A DNA stretch of 64,000 nt from Rhytidiadelphus loreus (taxonomy: Eukaryota; Streptophyta; Bryopsida; Hypnales; Hylocomiaceae). Numbering within the stretch: the stretch's first letter is position 1; every line of letters starts with the position of its first letter. The notes under the pieces were generated by a model that had not been told where the DNA came from, made no database searches, and saw only the letters and a program-made list of their open reading frames with translations. Below are positions 22,705-36,426 of this stretch, piece after piece. Location: assembly GCA_947034895.1 (NCBI GenBank), contig OX344763.1, forward strand, positions 59,229,093 to 59,293,092, given 5' to 3'. The translations under genes and the position numbers were made by a program.

Positions 22705-25632
22705 TTAATCTCATGGAATTCATGTACAGAAATCTGGGAAGGAGGTTGTGCAAGTTGCAAGTGCTCCTAAACTCATGAATTAATCAAAAAAAAATATAAT
22801 TGGTGGTCACGATGAATGACTTTCTAGTACGTGAAAATGTAATATTCGTGCACGAACCTGGCCCTCTATTTTAAAGTCCACAAAACTTTAATCTCATGGA
22901 ATTCATGTTTAGAAATTTGGGAAAGACGTTGTGGAAGTTGCAAGTGTTCCTAAACTCATGAATTAATCAAGAAAATATATAATTGGTGGTCACGTTGAAT
23001 GACTTTCTAGTACGTCAAAATGAAATATTCGTGCACGAACCTTGCCCTCTATTTTGAAGTCGACAAAATTGTAATCTCATGGAATTCATGTACTGAAATC
23101 TGGGAAAGAGGTTGTGCAAGTTGCAAGTGCTCCTAAACTCATGAATTATTCAAAAAAATATATAATTGGTGGTCACGTTGAATGACTTTCTAGTACGTGG
23201 AAATGAAATATTCGTGCACGAACCTGGCCCTCTATTTTAAAGTCCACAAAATTGTAATCTCATGTAATTCATGTACAGAAATTTGGGAAAGAAGTTGTGC
23301 AAGTTGCAAGTGCTCCTAAACTCATGAATTAGTCACGAAAATATATAATTGGGAGTCACGATGAATGACTTTCTAGTACGTGGAAATGAAATATTCGTGC
23401 ACGAACCTGGCCCTCTATTTTAAAGTCCACAAAATTGTAATCTCATGAAATTCATGTACAGAAATTTGGGAAAGACGTTGTGGAAGTTGCAAGTGCTCCT
23501 AAACTCATGAATTAATCAAGAAAATATATAATTGGGAGTCACGATGAATGACTTTCTAGTACGTGGAAATGAAATATTCGTGCACGAACCTGGCCCTCTA
23601 TTTTAAAGTCCACAAAATTGTAATCTCATGTAATTCATGTACTGAAATTTGGGAAAGAAGTTGTGCAAGTTGCAAGTGCTCCTAAACTCATAAATTAGTC
23701 ACGAAAATATATAATTGGGAGTCACGATGAATGACTTTCTAGTACGTGGAAATGAAATATTCGTGCACGAACCTTGCCCTCTATTTTGAAGTCGACAAAA
23801 TTGTAATCTCATGGAATTCATGTACTGAAATCTGGGAAAGAGGTTGTGCAAGTTGCAAGTGCTCCTAAACTCATGAATTATTCAAAAAAATATATAATTG
23901 GTGGTCACGTTGAATGACTTTCTAGTACGTGGAAATGAAATATTCGTGCACGAACCTGGCCCTCTATTTTAAAGTCCACAAAATTGTAATCTCATGTAAT
24001 TCATGTACTGAAATTTGGGAAAGAAGTTGTGCAAGTTGCAAGTGCTCCTAAACTCATGAATTAGTCACGAAAATATATAATTGGGAGTCACGATGAATGA
24101 CTTTCTAGTACGTGGAAATGAAATATTCGTGCACGAACCTGGCCCTCTATTTTAAAGTCCACAAAATTGTAATCTCATGAAATTCATGTACAGAAATCTG
24201 GGAAAGAGGTTGTGCAAGTTGCAAGTGCTCCTAAACTCATGAATTAATCAAAAAAATATATAATTGGTGGTCACGATGAATGACTTTCTAGTACGTGAAA
24301 ATGTAATATTCGTGCACGAACCTGGCCCTCTATTTTAAAGTCCACAAAACTTTAATCTCATGGAATTCATGTTTAGAAATTTGGGAAAGACGTTGTGGAA
24401 GTTGCAAGTGTTCCTAAACTCATGAATTAATCAAGAAAATATATAATTGGTGGTCACGTTGAATGACTTTCTAGTACGTCAAAATGAAATATTCGTGCAC
24501 GAACCTTGCCCTCTATTTTAAAGTCGACAAAATTGTAATCTCATGGAATTCATGTACTGAAATCTGGGAAAGAGGTTGTGCAAGTTGCAAGTGCTCCTAA
24601 ACTCATGAATTATTCAAAAAAATATATAATTGGTGGTCACGTTGAATGACTTTCTAGTACGTGGAAATGAAATATTCGTGCACGAACCTGGCCCTCTATT
24701 TTAAAGTCCACAAAATTGTAATCTCATGAAATTCATGTACAGAAATCTGGGAAAGAGGTTGTGCAAGTTGCAAGTGCTCCTAAACTCATGAATTAGTCAC
24801 GAAAATATATAATTGGGAGTCACGATGAATGACTTTCTAGTACGTGGAAATGAAATATTCGTGCACGAACCTGGCCCTCTATTTTAAAGTCCACAAAATT
24901 GTAATCTCATGAAATTCATGTACAGAAATCTGGGAAAGAGGTTGTGCAAGTTGCAAGTGCTCCTAAACTCATGAATTAATCAAAAAAATATATAATTGGT
25001 GGTCACGATGAATGACTTTCTAGTACGTGAAAATGTAATATTCGTGCACGAACCTGGCCCTCTATTTTAAAGTCCACAAAACTTTAATCTCATGGAATTC
25101 ATGTTTAGAAATTTGGGAAAGACGTTGTGGAAGTTGCAAGTGTTCCTAAACTCATGAATTAATCAAGAAAATATATAATTGGTGGTCACGTTGAATGACT
25201 TTCTAGTACGTCAAAATGAAATATTCGTGCACGAACCTTGCCCTCTATTTTAAAGTCGACAAAATTGTAATCTCATGGAATTCATGTACTGAAATCTGGG
25301 AAAGAGGTTGTGCAAGTTGCAAGTGCTCCTAAACTCATGAATTATTCAAAAAAATATATAATTGGTGGTCACGTTGAATGACTTTCTAGTACGTGGAAAT
25401 GAAATATTCGTGCACGAACCTGGCCCTCTATTTTAAAGTCCACAAAATTGTAATCTCATGTAATTCATGTACTGAAATTTGGGAAAGAAGTTGTGCAAGT
25501 TGCAAGTGCTCCTAAACTCATGAATTAGTCACGAAAATATATAATTGGGAGTCACGATGAATGACTTTCTAGTACGTGGAAATGAAATATTCGTGCACGA
25601 ACCTGGCCCTGTATTTTAAAGTCCACAAAATT
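22705..25632. repeat. 4-monomer higher-order repeat (732 bp), four units
   Basis: Units begin at 22,705, 23,437, 24,169 and 24,901. The canonical order is a tacag monomer ending 'gtgaaaatgtaatattcg', a tgtttag monomer with 'gtggaagttgc' ending 'acgtcaaaatg', a 'cttgccctc' and 'gtcgac' monomer ending 'ggtggtcacgttg', then a monomer with 'ttagtcacg'. The private 'acgtcaaaatg' falls at 23,011, 24,475 and 25,207, which is 1,464 and 732 bp apart. The second unit departs from the order in its first two monomers. Monomers after 25,632 keep some of the same variants in a different order. Confidence 0.8.
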
Positions 25633-26364
25633 GTAATCTCATGAAATTCATGTACAGAAATTTGGGAAAGACGTTGTGGAAGTTGCAAGTGCTCCTAAAC
25701 TCATGAATTAATCAAGAAAATATATAATTGGGAGTCACGATGAATGACTTTCTAGTACGTGGAAATGAAATATTCGTGCACGAACCTGGCCCTCTATTTT
25801 AAAGTCCACAAAATTGTAATCTCATGTAATTCATGTACTGAAATTTGGGAAAGAAGTTGTGCAAGTTGCAAGTGCTCCTAAACTCATGAATTAGTCACGA
25901 AAATATATAATTGGGAGTCACGATGAATGACTTTCTAGTACGTGGAAATGAAATATTCGTGCACGAACCTGGCCCTCTATTTTAAAGTCCACAAAATTGT
26001 AATCTCATGAAATTCATGTACAGAAATTTGGGAAAGACGTTGTGGAAGTTGCAAGTGCTCCTAAACTCATGAATTAATCAAGAAAATATATAATTGGGAG
26101 TCACGATGAATGACTTTCTAGTACGTGGAAATGAAATATTCGTGCACGAACCTGGCCCTCTATTTTAAAGTCCACAAAATTGTAATCTCATGAAATTCAT
26201 TGAAAGAAATCTAGGAAAGAGGTTGTGCAAGTTGCAAGTGCTCCTAAACTCATGAATTAGTCACGAAAATATATAATTGGGAGTCACGATGAATGACTTT
26301 CTAGTACGTGGAAATGAAATATTCGTGCACGAACCTAGCCCTCTATTTTAAAGTCCACAAAATT

Positions 26365-26548
26365 GTAATCTCATGGAATTCATTGAAAGAAATCTGGGAA
26401 AGAGGTTGTGCAAGTTGCAAGTGCTCCTAAACTCATGAATTAATCAAAAAAATATATAATTGGGAGTCACGATGAATGACTTTCTAGTACGTGGAAATGA
26501 AATATTCGTGGACGAACCTGGCCCTCTATTTTAAAGTCCAAAAAAATT
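26365..26548. repeat. 184-bp monomer with 1-bp insertion
   Basis: The end of the monomer reads 'gtccaaaaaaattg' where 'gtccacaaaattg' is usual, giving one extra base in an A run. It is the only length-increasing indel found in the window. It could be a true slippage event or a homopolymer sequencing error. Confidence 0.85.
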
Positions 26549-27463
26549 GTAATCTCATGGAATTCATGTACAGAAATCTGGGAAAGAAGTTGTGCAAGTT
26601 GCAAGTGCTCCTAAAATCATGAATTATTCAAAAAAATATATAATTGGTGGTCACGATGAATGACTTTCTAGTACGTGAAAATGCAGTATTCGTGCACGAA
26701 CATAGCCCTCTATTTTAAAGTCCACAAAATTGTAATCTCATGAAATTCATGTACAGAAATCTGGGAAAGAGGTTGTGCAAGTTGCAAGTGCTCCTAAACT
26801 CATGAATTAATCAAGAAAATATATAATTGGGAGTCACGATGAATGACTTTCTAGTACGTGGAAATGAAATATTCGTGCACGAACCTGGCCCTCTATTTTA
26901 AAGTCCACAAAATTGTAATCTCATGAAATTCATGTACAGAAATCTGGGAAAGAGGTTGTGCAAGTTGCAAGTGCTCCTAAACTCATGAATTAATCAAGAA
27001 AATATATAATTGGGAGTCACGATGAATGACTTTCTAGTACGTGGAAATGAAATATTCGTGCACGAACCTGGCCCTCTATTTTAAAGTCCACAAAATTGTA
27101 ATCTCATGGAATTCATGTACAGAAATCTGGGAAAGAGGTTGTGCAAGTTGCAAGTGCTCCTAAACTCATGAATTAATCAAAAAAATATATAATTGGGAGT
27201 CACGATGAATGACTTTCTAGTACGTGGAAACGAAATATTCATGCACGAACCTGGCCCTCTATTTTAAAGTCCACAAAATTGTAATCTCATGAAATTCATT
27301 GAAATAAATCTGGGAAAGAGGTTGTACAAGTTGCAAGTGCTCCTAAACTCATGAATTAATCAAGAAAATATATAATTGGGAGTCACGATGAATGACTTTC
27401 TAGTACGTGGAAATGAAATATTCGTTCACGAACCTGGCCCTCTATTTTAAAGTCGACAAAATT

Positions 27464-28561
27464 GTAATCTCATGGAATTCATATACTGAAATCTGGGAAA
27501 GAGGTTGTGCAAGTTGCAAGTGCTCCTAAACTCATGAATTAATCAAAAAAATATATAATTGGGAGTCACGATGAATGACTTTCTAGTACGTGGAAATGAA
27601 ATATTCGTGCACGAACCTGGCCCTCTATTTTAAAGTGCACAAAATTGTAATCTCATGAAATTCATTGAAAGAAATCTAGGAAAGAGGTTGTGCAAGTTGC
27701 AAGTGCTCCTAAACTCATGAATTAGTCACGAAAATATATAATTGGGAGTCACGATGAATGACTTTCTAGTACGTGGAAATGAAATATTCGTGCACGAACC
27801 TGGCCCTCTATTTTAAAGTCCACAAAATTGTAATCTCATGAAATTCATTGTAAGAAATCTGGGAAAGAGGTTGTGCAAGTTGCAAGTGCTCCTAAACTTA
27901 TGAATTAATCAAGAAAATATATAATTGGGAGTCACGATGAATGACTTTCTAGTACGTGGAAACGAAATATTCGTGCACGAACCTGGCCCTCTATTTTAAA
28001 GTCCACAAAATTGTAATCTCATGAAATTCATTGAAAGAAATCTGGGAAAGAGGTTGTCCAAGTTGCAAGTGCTCCTAAACTCATGAATTAATCAAGAAAA
28101 TATATAATTGGGAGTCACGATGAATGACTTTCTACTACGTGGAAATGAAATATTCGTGCACGAACCTGGCCCTCTATTTTAAAGTCGACAAAATTGTAAT
28201 CTCATGGAATTCATGTACTGAAATCTGGGAAAGAGGTTGTGCAAGTTGCAAGTGCTCCTAAACTCATGAATTAATCAAAAAAATATATAATTGGGAGTCA
28301 CGATGAATGACTTTCTAGTACGTGGAAATGAAATATTCGTGCCCGAATCTGGCCCTCTATTTTAAAGTGCACAAAATTGTAATCTCATGAAATTCATTGA
28401 AAGAAATCTAGGAAAGAGGTTGTGCAAGTTGCAAGTGCTCCTAAACTCATGAATTAGTCACGAAAATATATAATTGGGAGTCACGATGAATGACTTTCTA
28501 CTACGTGGAAATGAAATATTCGTGCACGAACCTGGCCCTCTATTTTAAAGTCCACAAAATT
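27464..28561. repeat. Two-monomer block copied at 732-bp offset
   Basis: Monomers 27,464-27,829 resemble 28,196-28,561. Both have a 'gtcgac' and tactg monomer ending 'aaagtgcac', followed by a 'cattgaaagaaatctagg' monomer with 'ttagtcacg'. 'Aaagtgcac' was seen only at these two places (27,632 and 28,364). The monomers that follow differ. Confidence 0.75.
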
Positions 28562-30699
28562 GTAATCTCATGGAATTCATTGAAAGAAATCTGGGAAAGA
28601 GGTTGTGCAAGTTGCAAGTGCTCCTAAACTCATGAATTAATCAAAAAAATATATAATTGGGAGTCACGATGAATGACTTTCTAGTACGTGAAAATGAAAT
28701 ATTCGTGCACGAACCTGGCCCTGTATTTTAAAGTCGACAAAATTGTAATCTCATGGAATTCATGTACAGAAATCTAAGAAAAAGGTTGTGCAAGTTGCAA
28801 GTGCTCCTAAACTCATGAATTAATCAAGAAAATATATAATTGGGAGTCACGATGAATGACTTTCTAGTACGTGGAAATGAAATATTCGTGCACGATCCTG
28901 GCCCTCTATTTTAAAGTCCACAAAATTGTAATCTCATGAAATTCATTGTAAGAAATCTGGGAAAGAGGTTGTGCAAGTTGCAAGTGCTCCTAAACTTATG
29001 AATTAATCAAGAAAATATATAATTGGGAGTCACGATGAATGACTTTCTAGTACGTGGAAATGAAATATTCGTGCACGAACCTGGCCCTCTATTTTAAAGT
29101 CCACAAAATTGTAATCTCATGAAATTCATTGAAAGAAATCTGGGAAAGAGGTTGTGCAAGTTGCAAGTGCTCCTAAATTTATGAATTAATCAAGAAAATA
29201 TATAATTGGGAGTCACGATGAATGACTTTCTAGTACGTGGAAATGAAATAATCGTGCACGATCCTGGCCCTCTATTTTAAAATCCACAAAATTGTAATCT
29301 CATGGAATTCATGTATAGAAATCTGGGAAAGAGGTTGTGCAAGTTGCAAGTGCTCCTAAACTCATGAATTAATCAAAAAAATATATAATTGGGAGTCACG
29401 ATGAATGACTTTCTAGTACGTGGAAACGAAATATTCGTGCACGAACCTGGCCCTCTATTTTAAAGTCCATAAAATTGTAATCTCATGAAATTCATTGAAA
29501 GAAATCTGGGAAAGAGGTTGTCCAAGTTGCAAGTGCTCCTAAACTCATGAATTAATCAAGGAAATATATAATTGGGAGTCACGATGAATGACTTTCTAGT
29601 ACGTGGAAATGAAATATTCGTGCATGAACCTGGCCCTCTATATTAAAGGCCACAAAATTGTAATCTCATGGAATTCATGTACAGAAATCTGGGAAAGAGG
29701 TTGTGCAAGTTGCAAGTGCTCCTAAACTCATGAATTAATCAAAAAAATATATAATTGGGAGTCACGATGAATGACTTTCTAGTACGTGGAAATGAAATAT
29801 TCGTGCATGAACCTGGCCCTCTATTTTAAAGTCCACAAAATTGTAATCTCATGGAATTCATGTACAGAAATCTGGGAAAGAAGTTGTGCAAGTTGCAAGT
29901 GCTCCTAAACTCATGAATTAATCAAAAAAATATATAATTGGGAGTCACGATGAATGACTTTCTAGTACGTGGAAATGAAATATTCGTGCACGAACCTGGC
30001 CCTCTATTTTAAAGTCCACAAAACTTTAATCTCATGGAATTCCTGTTTAGAAATTTGGGAAAGACGTTGTGCAAGTTGCAAGTGTTCCTAAACTCATGAA
30101 TTAATCAAGAAAATATATAATTGGGAGTCACGATGAATGACTTTCTAGTACGTGGAAATGAAATATTCGTGCATGAACCTGGCCCTCTATTTTAAAGTCC
30201 ACAAAATTGTAATCTCATGGAATTCATGTACAGAAATCTGGGAAAGAGGTTGTGCAAGTTGCAAGTGCTCCTAAACTCATGAATTAATCAAGAAAATATA
30301 TAATTGGGAGTCACGATGAATGACTTTCTAGTACGTGGAAATGAAATATTCGTGCATGAATCTGGCCCTCTATTTTAAAGTCCACAAAATTGTAATCTCA
30401 TGGAATTCATGTACAGAAATCTGGGAAAGAGGTTGTGCAAGTTGCAAGTGCTCCTAAACTCATGAATTAATCAAGAAAATATATAATTGGGAGTCACGAT
30501 GAATGACTTTCTAGTACGTGGAAATGAAATATTCGTGCACGAACCTTGCCCTGTATTTTAAAGTCGACAAAATTGTAATCTCATGGAATTCATGTACAGA
30601 AATCTGGGAAAGAGGTTGTGCAAGTTGCAAGTGCTCCTAAACTCATGAATTAATCAAAAAAATATATAATTGGGAGTCACGATGAATGACTTTCTAGTT

Positions 30700-30960
30700 C
30701 GTCAAAATGCAACATTCGTGCACGAACCTAGCCCTCTATTTTAAAGTCCAAAATATTGTAATCTCATGGAATTCATGTACAGAAATCTGGGAAAGAGGTT
30801 GTGCAAGTTGCAAGTGCTCCTAAATTCATGAATTAATCAAGAAAATATATAATTGGGAGTCACGATGAATGACTTTCTAGTGCGTGGAAATGAAATATTC
30901 GTGCACGAACCTAGCCCTCTATTTTAAAGTCCAAAATATTGTAATCTCATGGAATTCATG
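30700..30960. repeat. Isolated island of region-1-type ccaaaatattg sequence
   Basis: Two consecutive monomer junctions, near 30,748 and 30,930, carry 'cctagccctctattttaaag' followed by 'tccaaaatattg'. This is a region-1 marker otherwise last seen near 10.08 kb. The first is preceded by 'agttcgtcaaaatgcaacattcg', which holds several private changes. The island lies inside region-4 monomers. Confidence 0.75.
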
Positions 30961-32770
30961 TACAGAAATCTGGAAAAGAGGTTGTGCAAGTTGCAAGTGC
31001 TCCTAAACTCATGAATTAATCAAGAAAATATATAATTGGGAGTCACGATGAATGACTTTCTAGTACGTGGAAATGAAATATTCGTGCACGAACCTGGCCC
31101 TCTATTTTAAAGTCCACAAAATTGTAATCTCATGGAATTCATGTATAGAAATCTGGGAAAGAGGTTGTGCAAGTTGCAAGTGCTCCTAAACTCATGAATT
31201 AATCAAAAAAATATATAATTGGGAGTCACGATGAATGTCTTTCTAGTACGTGGAAATGAAATATTCGTGCACGAACCTGGCCCTCTATTTAAAAGTCCAC
31301 AAAATTGTAATCTCATGGAATTCATGTACAGAAATCTGGGAATGAAGTTGTGCAAGTTGCAAGTGCTCCTAAACTCATGAATTAATCAAGAAAATATATA
31401 ATTGGGAGTCACGATGAATGACTTTCTAGTACGTGGAAATGAAATATTCGTGCACGATCCTGGCCCTCTATTTTAAAGTCCACAAAATTGTAATCTCATG
31501 AAATTTATGTACAGAAATCTGGGAAAGAGATTGTGCAAGTTGCAAGTGCTCCTAAACTTATGAATTAATCAAAAAAATATATAATTGGGAGTCACGATGA
31601 ATGACTTTCTAGTACGTGGAAATGAAATATTCATGCACGAACCTAGCCCTCTATTTTAAAGCCCACAAAATTGTAATCTCATGAAATTCATTGAAAGAAA
31701 TCTGGGAAAGAGGTTGTGCAAGTTGCAAGTGCTCCTAAACTTATGAATTAATCAAGAAAATATATAATTGGGAGTCACGATGAATGACTTTCTAGTACGT
31801 GGAAATGAAATATTCGTGCACGAACCTGGCCCTCTATTTTAAAGTCCACAAAATTGTAATCTCATGGAATTCATTGAAAGAAATCTGGGAAAGAGGTTGT
31901 GCAAGTTGCAAGTGCTCCTAAACTTATGAATTAATCAAGAAAATATATAATTGGGAGTCACGATGAATGACTTTCTAGTACGTGGAAATGAAATATTCGT
32001 GCACGATCCTGGCCCTCTATTTTAAAATCCACAAAATTGTAATCTCATGGAATTCATGTAGAGAAATCTGGGAAAGAGGTTGTGCAAGTTGCATGTGCTC
32101 CTAAACTCATGAATTAATCAAAAAAATATATAATTGGGAGTCACGATGAATGACTTTCTAGTACGTGGAAATGAAATATTCGTGCACGAACCTGGCCCTC
32201 TATTTTAAAGTCCACAAAATTGTAATCTAATGAAATTCATTGAAAGAAATCTGGGAAAGACGTTGTGCAAGTTGCAAGTGCTCCTAAACTTATGAATTAA
32301 TCAAGAAAATATATAATTGGGAGTCACGATGAATGACTTTCTAGTACGTGGAAATGAAATATTCGTGCACGAACCTGGCCCTCTATTTTAAAGTCCACAA
32401 AATTGTAATCTCATGAAATTCATGTACAGAAATCTATGAAAGAGGTTGTGCAAGTTGCAAGTGCTCCTAAATTCATGAATTAATCAAGAAAATAAATAAT
32501 TGGGAGTCACGATGAATGACTTTCTAGTACGTGGAAATGAAATATTCGTGCACGAACCTGGCCCTCTATTTTAAAGTCCACAAAATTGTAATCTCATGGA
32601 ATTCATGTACAGAAATCTGGGAAAGAGGTTGTGCAAGTTGCAAGTGCTCCTAAACTCATGAATTAATCAAGAAAATATATAATTGGGAGTCACGATGAAT
32701 GACTTTCTAGTACGTGGAAATGAAATATTCGTGCACGAACCTGGCCCTCTATTTTAAGGTCCACAAAATT

Positions 32771-32952
32771 GTAATCTCATGGAATTCATGTATAGAAATC
32801 TTGAAAGAGGTTGTACAAGTTGCAAGTGCTCCTAAACTCATGAATTAATCAAAAAAATATATAATTGGGAGTCACGATGAATGACTTTCTAGTACATGGA
32901 AATGAAATATTCCTGCATGAACCTGGCCCTCTATTTTAAAGTCCACAAAATT
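32771..32952. repeat. 182-bp cttgaaag monomer, copy 1
   Basis: Reads 'tgtatagaaatcttgaaag' where the usual form is 'tgtacagaaatctgggaaag', with one base lost, then 'gttgtacaag'. It is the first of fourteen monomers with this linked haplotype. It also carries 'ctagtacatgg' and 'ttcctgcatg'. Confidence 0.92.
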
Positions 32953-33135
32953 GTAATCTCATGGAATTCATGTACAGAAATCTGGGAATGAAGTTGTGCA
33001 AGTTGCAAGTGCTCCTAAACTTATGAATTAATCAAGAAAATATATAATTGGGAGTCACGATGAATGACTTTCTAGTACGTGGAAATGAAATATTCGTGCA
33101 CGAACCTGGCCCTCTATTTTAAAGTCCACAAAATT

Positions 33136-33317
33136 GTAATCTCATGGAATTCATGTATAGAAATCTTGAAAGAGGTTGTACAAGTTGCAAGTGCTCCTAA
33201 ACTCATGAATTAATCAAAAAAATATATAATTGGGAGTCACGATGAATGACTTTCTAGTACATGGAAATGAAATATTCGTGCACGAACCTTGCCCTCTATT
33301 TTAAAGTCGACAAAATT
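33136..33317. repeat. 182-bp cttgaaag monomer, copy 2
   Basis: It has the same deletion and the same linked 'tgtatag' and 'gttgtacaag' variants. It is two monomers after copy 1 and shares 'ctagtacatgg' with it. Confidence 0.92.
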
Positions 33318-33431
33318 ATAATCTCATGGAATTCATGTACAGAAATCTGGGAAAGAAGTTGTGCAAGTTGCAAGTGCTCCTAAACTCATGAATTAATCAA
33401 AAAAATATATAATTGGGAGTCACGATGAATG

Positions 33432-35810
33432 AGTTTCTAGTACGTGGAAATGAAATATTCGTGCACGAACCTGGCCCTCTATTTTAAAGTCCACAAAATT
33501 GTAATCTCATGTAATTCATGTACTGAAATTTGGGAAAGAGGTTGTGCAAGTTGCAAGTGCTCCTAAACTCATGAATTAGTCACGAAAATATATAATTGGG
33601 AGTCACGATGAATGACTTTCTAGTACGTGGAAATGAAATATTCGTGCACGAACCTGGCCCTCTATTTTAAAGTCCACAAAATTGTAATCTCATGGAATTC
33701 ATGTACAGAAATCTGGGAATGAAGTTGTGCAAGTTGCAAGTGCTCCTAAACTCATGAATTAATCAAGAAAATATATAATTGGGAGTCACGATGAATGACT
33801 TTCTAGTACGTGGAAATGAAATATTCGTGCACGAACCTGGCCCTCTATTTTAAAGTCCACAAAATTGTAATCTCATGGAATTCATGTATAGAAATCTTGA
33901 AAGAGGTTGTACAAGTTGCAAGTGCTCCTAAACTCATGAATTAATCAAAAAAATATATAATTGGGAGTCACGATGAATGTCTTTCTAGTACGTGGAAATG
34001 AAATATTCGTGCACGAACCTGGCCCTCTATTTTAAAGTCCACAAAATTGTAATCTCATGGAATTCATGTACAGAAATCTGGGAATGAAGTTGTGCAAGTT
34101 GCAAGTGCTCCTAAACTCATGAATTAATCAAGAAAATATATAATTGGGAGTCACGATGAATGACTTTCTAGTACGTGGAAATGAAATATTCGTGCACGAT
34201 CCTGGCCCTCTATTTTAAAGTCCACAAAATTGTAATCTCATGAAATTCATGTACAGAAATCTGGGAAAGAGATTGTGCAAGTTGCAAGTGCTCCTAAACT
34301 TATGAATTAATCAAAAAAATATATAATTGGGAGTCACGATGAATGACTTTCTAGTACGTGGAAATGAAATATTCCTGCACGATCCTGGCCCTCTATTTTA
34401 AAATCCACAAAATTGTAATCTCATGGAATTCATGTATAGAAATCTGGGAAAGAGGTTGTGCAAGTTGCAAGTGCTCCTAAACTCATGAATTAATCAAAAA
34501 AATATATAATTGGGAGTCACGATGAATGACTTTCTAGTACGTGGAAATGAAATATTCATGCACGAACCTAGCCCTCTATTTTAAAGCCCACAGAATTGTA
34601 ATCTCATGAAATTCATTGAAAGAAATCTGGGAAAGAGGTTGTGCAAGTTGCAAGTGCTCCTAAACTTATGAATTCATCAAGAAAATATATAATTGGGAGT
34701 CACGATGAATGACTTTCTAGTACGTGGAAATGAAATATTTGTGCACGAACCTGGCCCTCTATTTTAACGTCCACAAAATTGTAATCTCATGAAATTCATT
34801 GAAAGAAATCTGGGAAAGAGGTTGTGCAAGTTGCAAGTGCTCCTAAACTTATGAATTAATCAAGAAAATATATAATTGGGAGTCACGATGAATGACTTTC
34901 TAGTACGTGGAAATGAAATATTCGTGCACGATCCTGGCCCTCTATTTTAAAATCCACAAAATTGTAATCTCATGGAATTCATGTATAGAAATCTGGGAAA
35001 GAGGTTGTACAAGTTGCAAGTGCTCCTAAACTCATGAATTAATCAACAAAATATATAATTGGGAGTCACGATGAATGACTTTCTAGTACGTGGAAATGAA
35101 ATATTCGTGCACGAACCTGGCCCTCTATTTTAAAGTCCACAAAATTGTAATCTAATGAAATTCATTGAAAGAAATCTGGGAAAGACGTTGTGCAAGTTGC
35201 AAGTGCTCCTAAACTTATGAATTAATCAAGAAAATATATAATTGGGAGTCACGATGAATGACTTTCTAGTACGTGGAAATGAAATATTCGTGCACGAACC
35301 TGGCCCTCTATTTTAAAGTCCACAAAATTGTAATCTCATGAAATTCATGTACAGAAATCTGTGAAAGAGGTTGTGCAAGTTGGAAGTGCTCCTAAATTCA
35401 TGAATTAATCAAGAAAATAAATAATTGGGAGTCACGATGAATGACTTTCTAGTACGTGGAAACGAAATATTCGTGCACGAACCTGGCCGGGTATTTTAAA
35501 GTCGACAAAATTGTAATCTCATGGAATTCATGTACAGAAATCTGGGAAAGAGGTTGTGCAAGTTGCAAGTGCTCCTAAACTCATGAATTAATCAAAAAAA
35601 TATATAATTGGGAGTCACGATGAATGACTTTCTAGTACGTGGAAATGAAATATTCGTGCACGATCGTGGCCCTCTATTTTAAAATCCACAAAATTGTAAT
35701 CTCATGGAATTCATGTATAGAAATCTGGGAAAGAGGTTGTGCAAGTTGCAAGTGCTCCTAAACTCATGAATTAATCAAAAAAATATATAATTGGGAGTCA
35801 CGATGAATGA
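33432..35810. repeat. 13-monomer partial copy (A) of the 2.9-kb higher-order unit
   Basis: This stretch matches 35,810 onward at an offset of 2,378 bp, that is thirteen monomers less one deleted base. Shared markers are 'ttagtcacg' at 33,576 and 35,954, the cttgaaag monomer (33,867 and 36,245), 'gaatgtctttc', 'cagaattg', 'ttttaacgtcc', 'taatcaacaaaat', 'atctaatgaaattc' and 'aataaataattgg'. Compared with the full 16-monomer unit it lacks the last monomers, and near 35,483 it reads 'aacctggccgggtatt' where copy B reads 'gatcctggccctctatt'. Confidence 0.85.
33867..34048. repeat. 182-bp cttgaaag monomer, copy 3
   Basis: It has the same 1-bp deletion haplotype and is followed by the private 'gaatgtctttc'. 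It is part of partial copy A of the large higher-order unit. Confidence 0.92.
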
Positions 35811-36244
35811 CTTTCTAGTACGTGGAAATGAAATATTCGTGCACGAACCTGGCCCTCTATTTTAAAGTCCACAAAATTGTAATCTCATGTAATTCATGTA
35901 CTGAAATTTGGGAAAGAGGTTGTGCAAGTTGCAAGTGCTCCTAAACTCATGAATTAGTCACGAAAATATATAATTGGGAGTCACGATGAATGACTTTCTA
36001 GTACGTGGAAATGAAATATTCGTGCACGAACCTGGCCCTCTATTTTAAAGTCCACAAAATTGTAATCTCATGGAATTCATGTACAGAAATCTGGGAATGA
36101 AGTTGTGCAAGTTGCAAGTGCTCCTAAACTCATGAATTAATCAAGAAAATATATAATTGGGAGTCACGATGAATGACTTTCTAGTACGTGGAAATGAAAT
36201 ATTCGTGCACGAACCTGGCCCTCTATTTTAAAGTCCACAAAATT

Positions 36245-36426
36245 GTAATCTCATGGAATTCATGTATAGAAATCTTGAAAGAGGTTGTACAAGTTGCAAG
36301 TGCTCCTAAACTCATGAATTAATCAAAAAAATATATAATTGGGAGTCACGATGAATGTCTTTCTAGTACGTGGAAATGAAATATTCGTGCACGAACCTGG
36401 CCCTCTATTTTAAAGTCCACAAAATT
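36245..36426. repeat. 182-bp cttgaaag monomer, copy 4
   Basis: It has the same linked deletion haplotype, is followed by 'gaatgtctttc', and lies within copy B of the 2,926-bp unit. Confidence 0.92.

Larger units (their letters stand above)
19200..26340. repeat. Array region 3: attaattgaatc, gtaattcatgtactg and tagtcacg monomers
   Basis: The first part has 'gtagaaacg' monomers and three 'aattaattgaatcaaat' monomers. From about 21.5 kb, 'ggtggtcacgttg' variants appear. From about 23.2 kb, a linked haplotype joins 'catgtaattcatgtactg' or 'tacag' to 'ttagtcacgaaaa'. Region edges are visual estimates. Confidence 0.7.
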
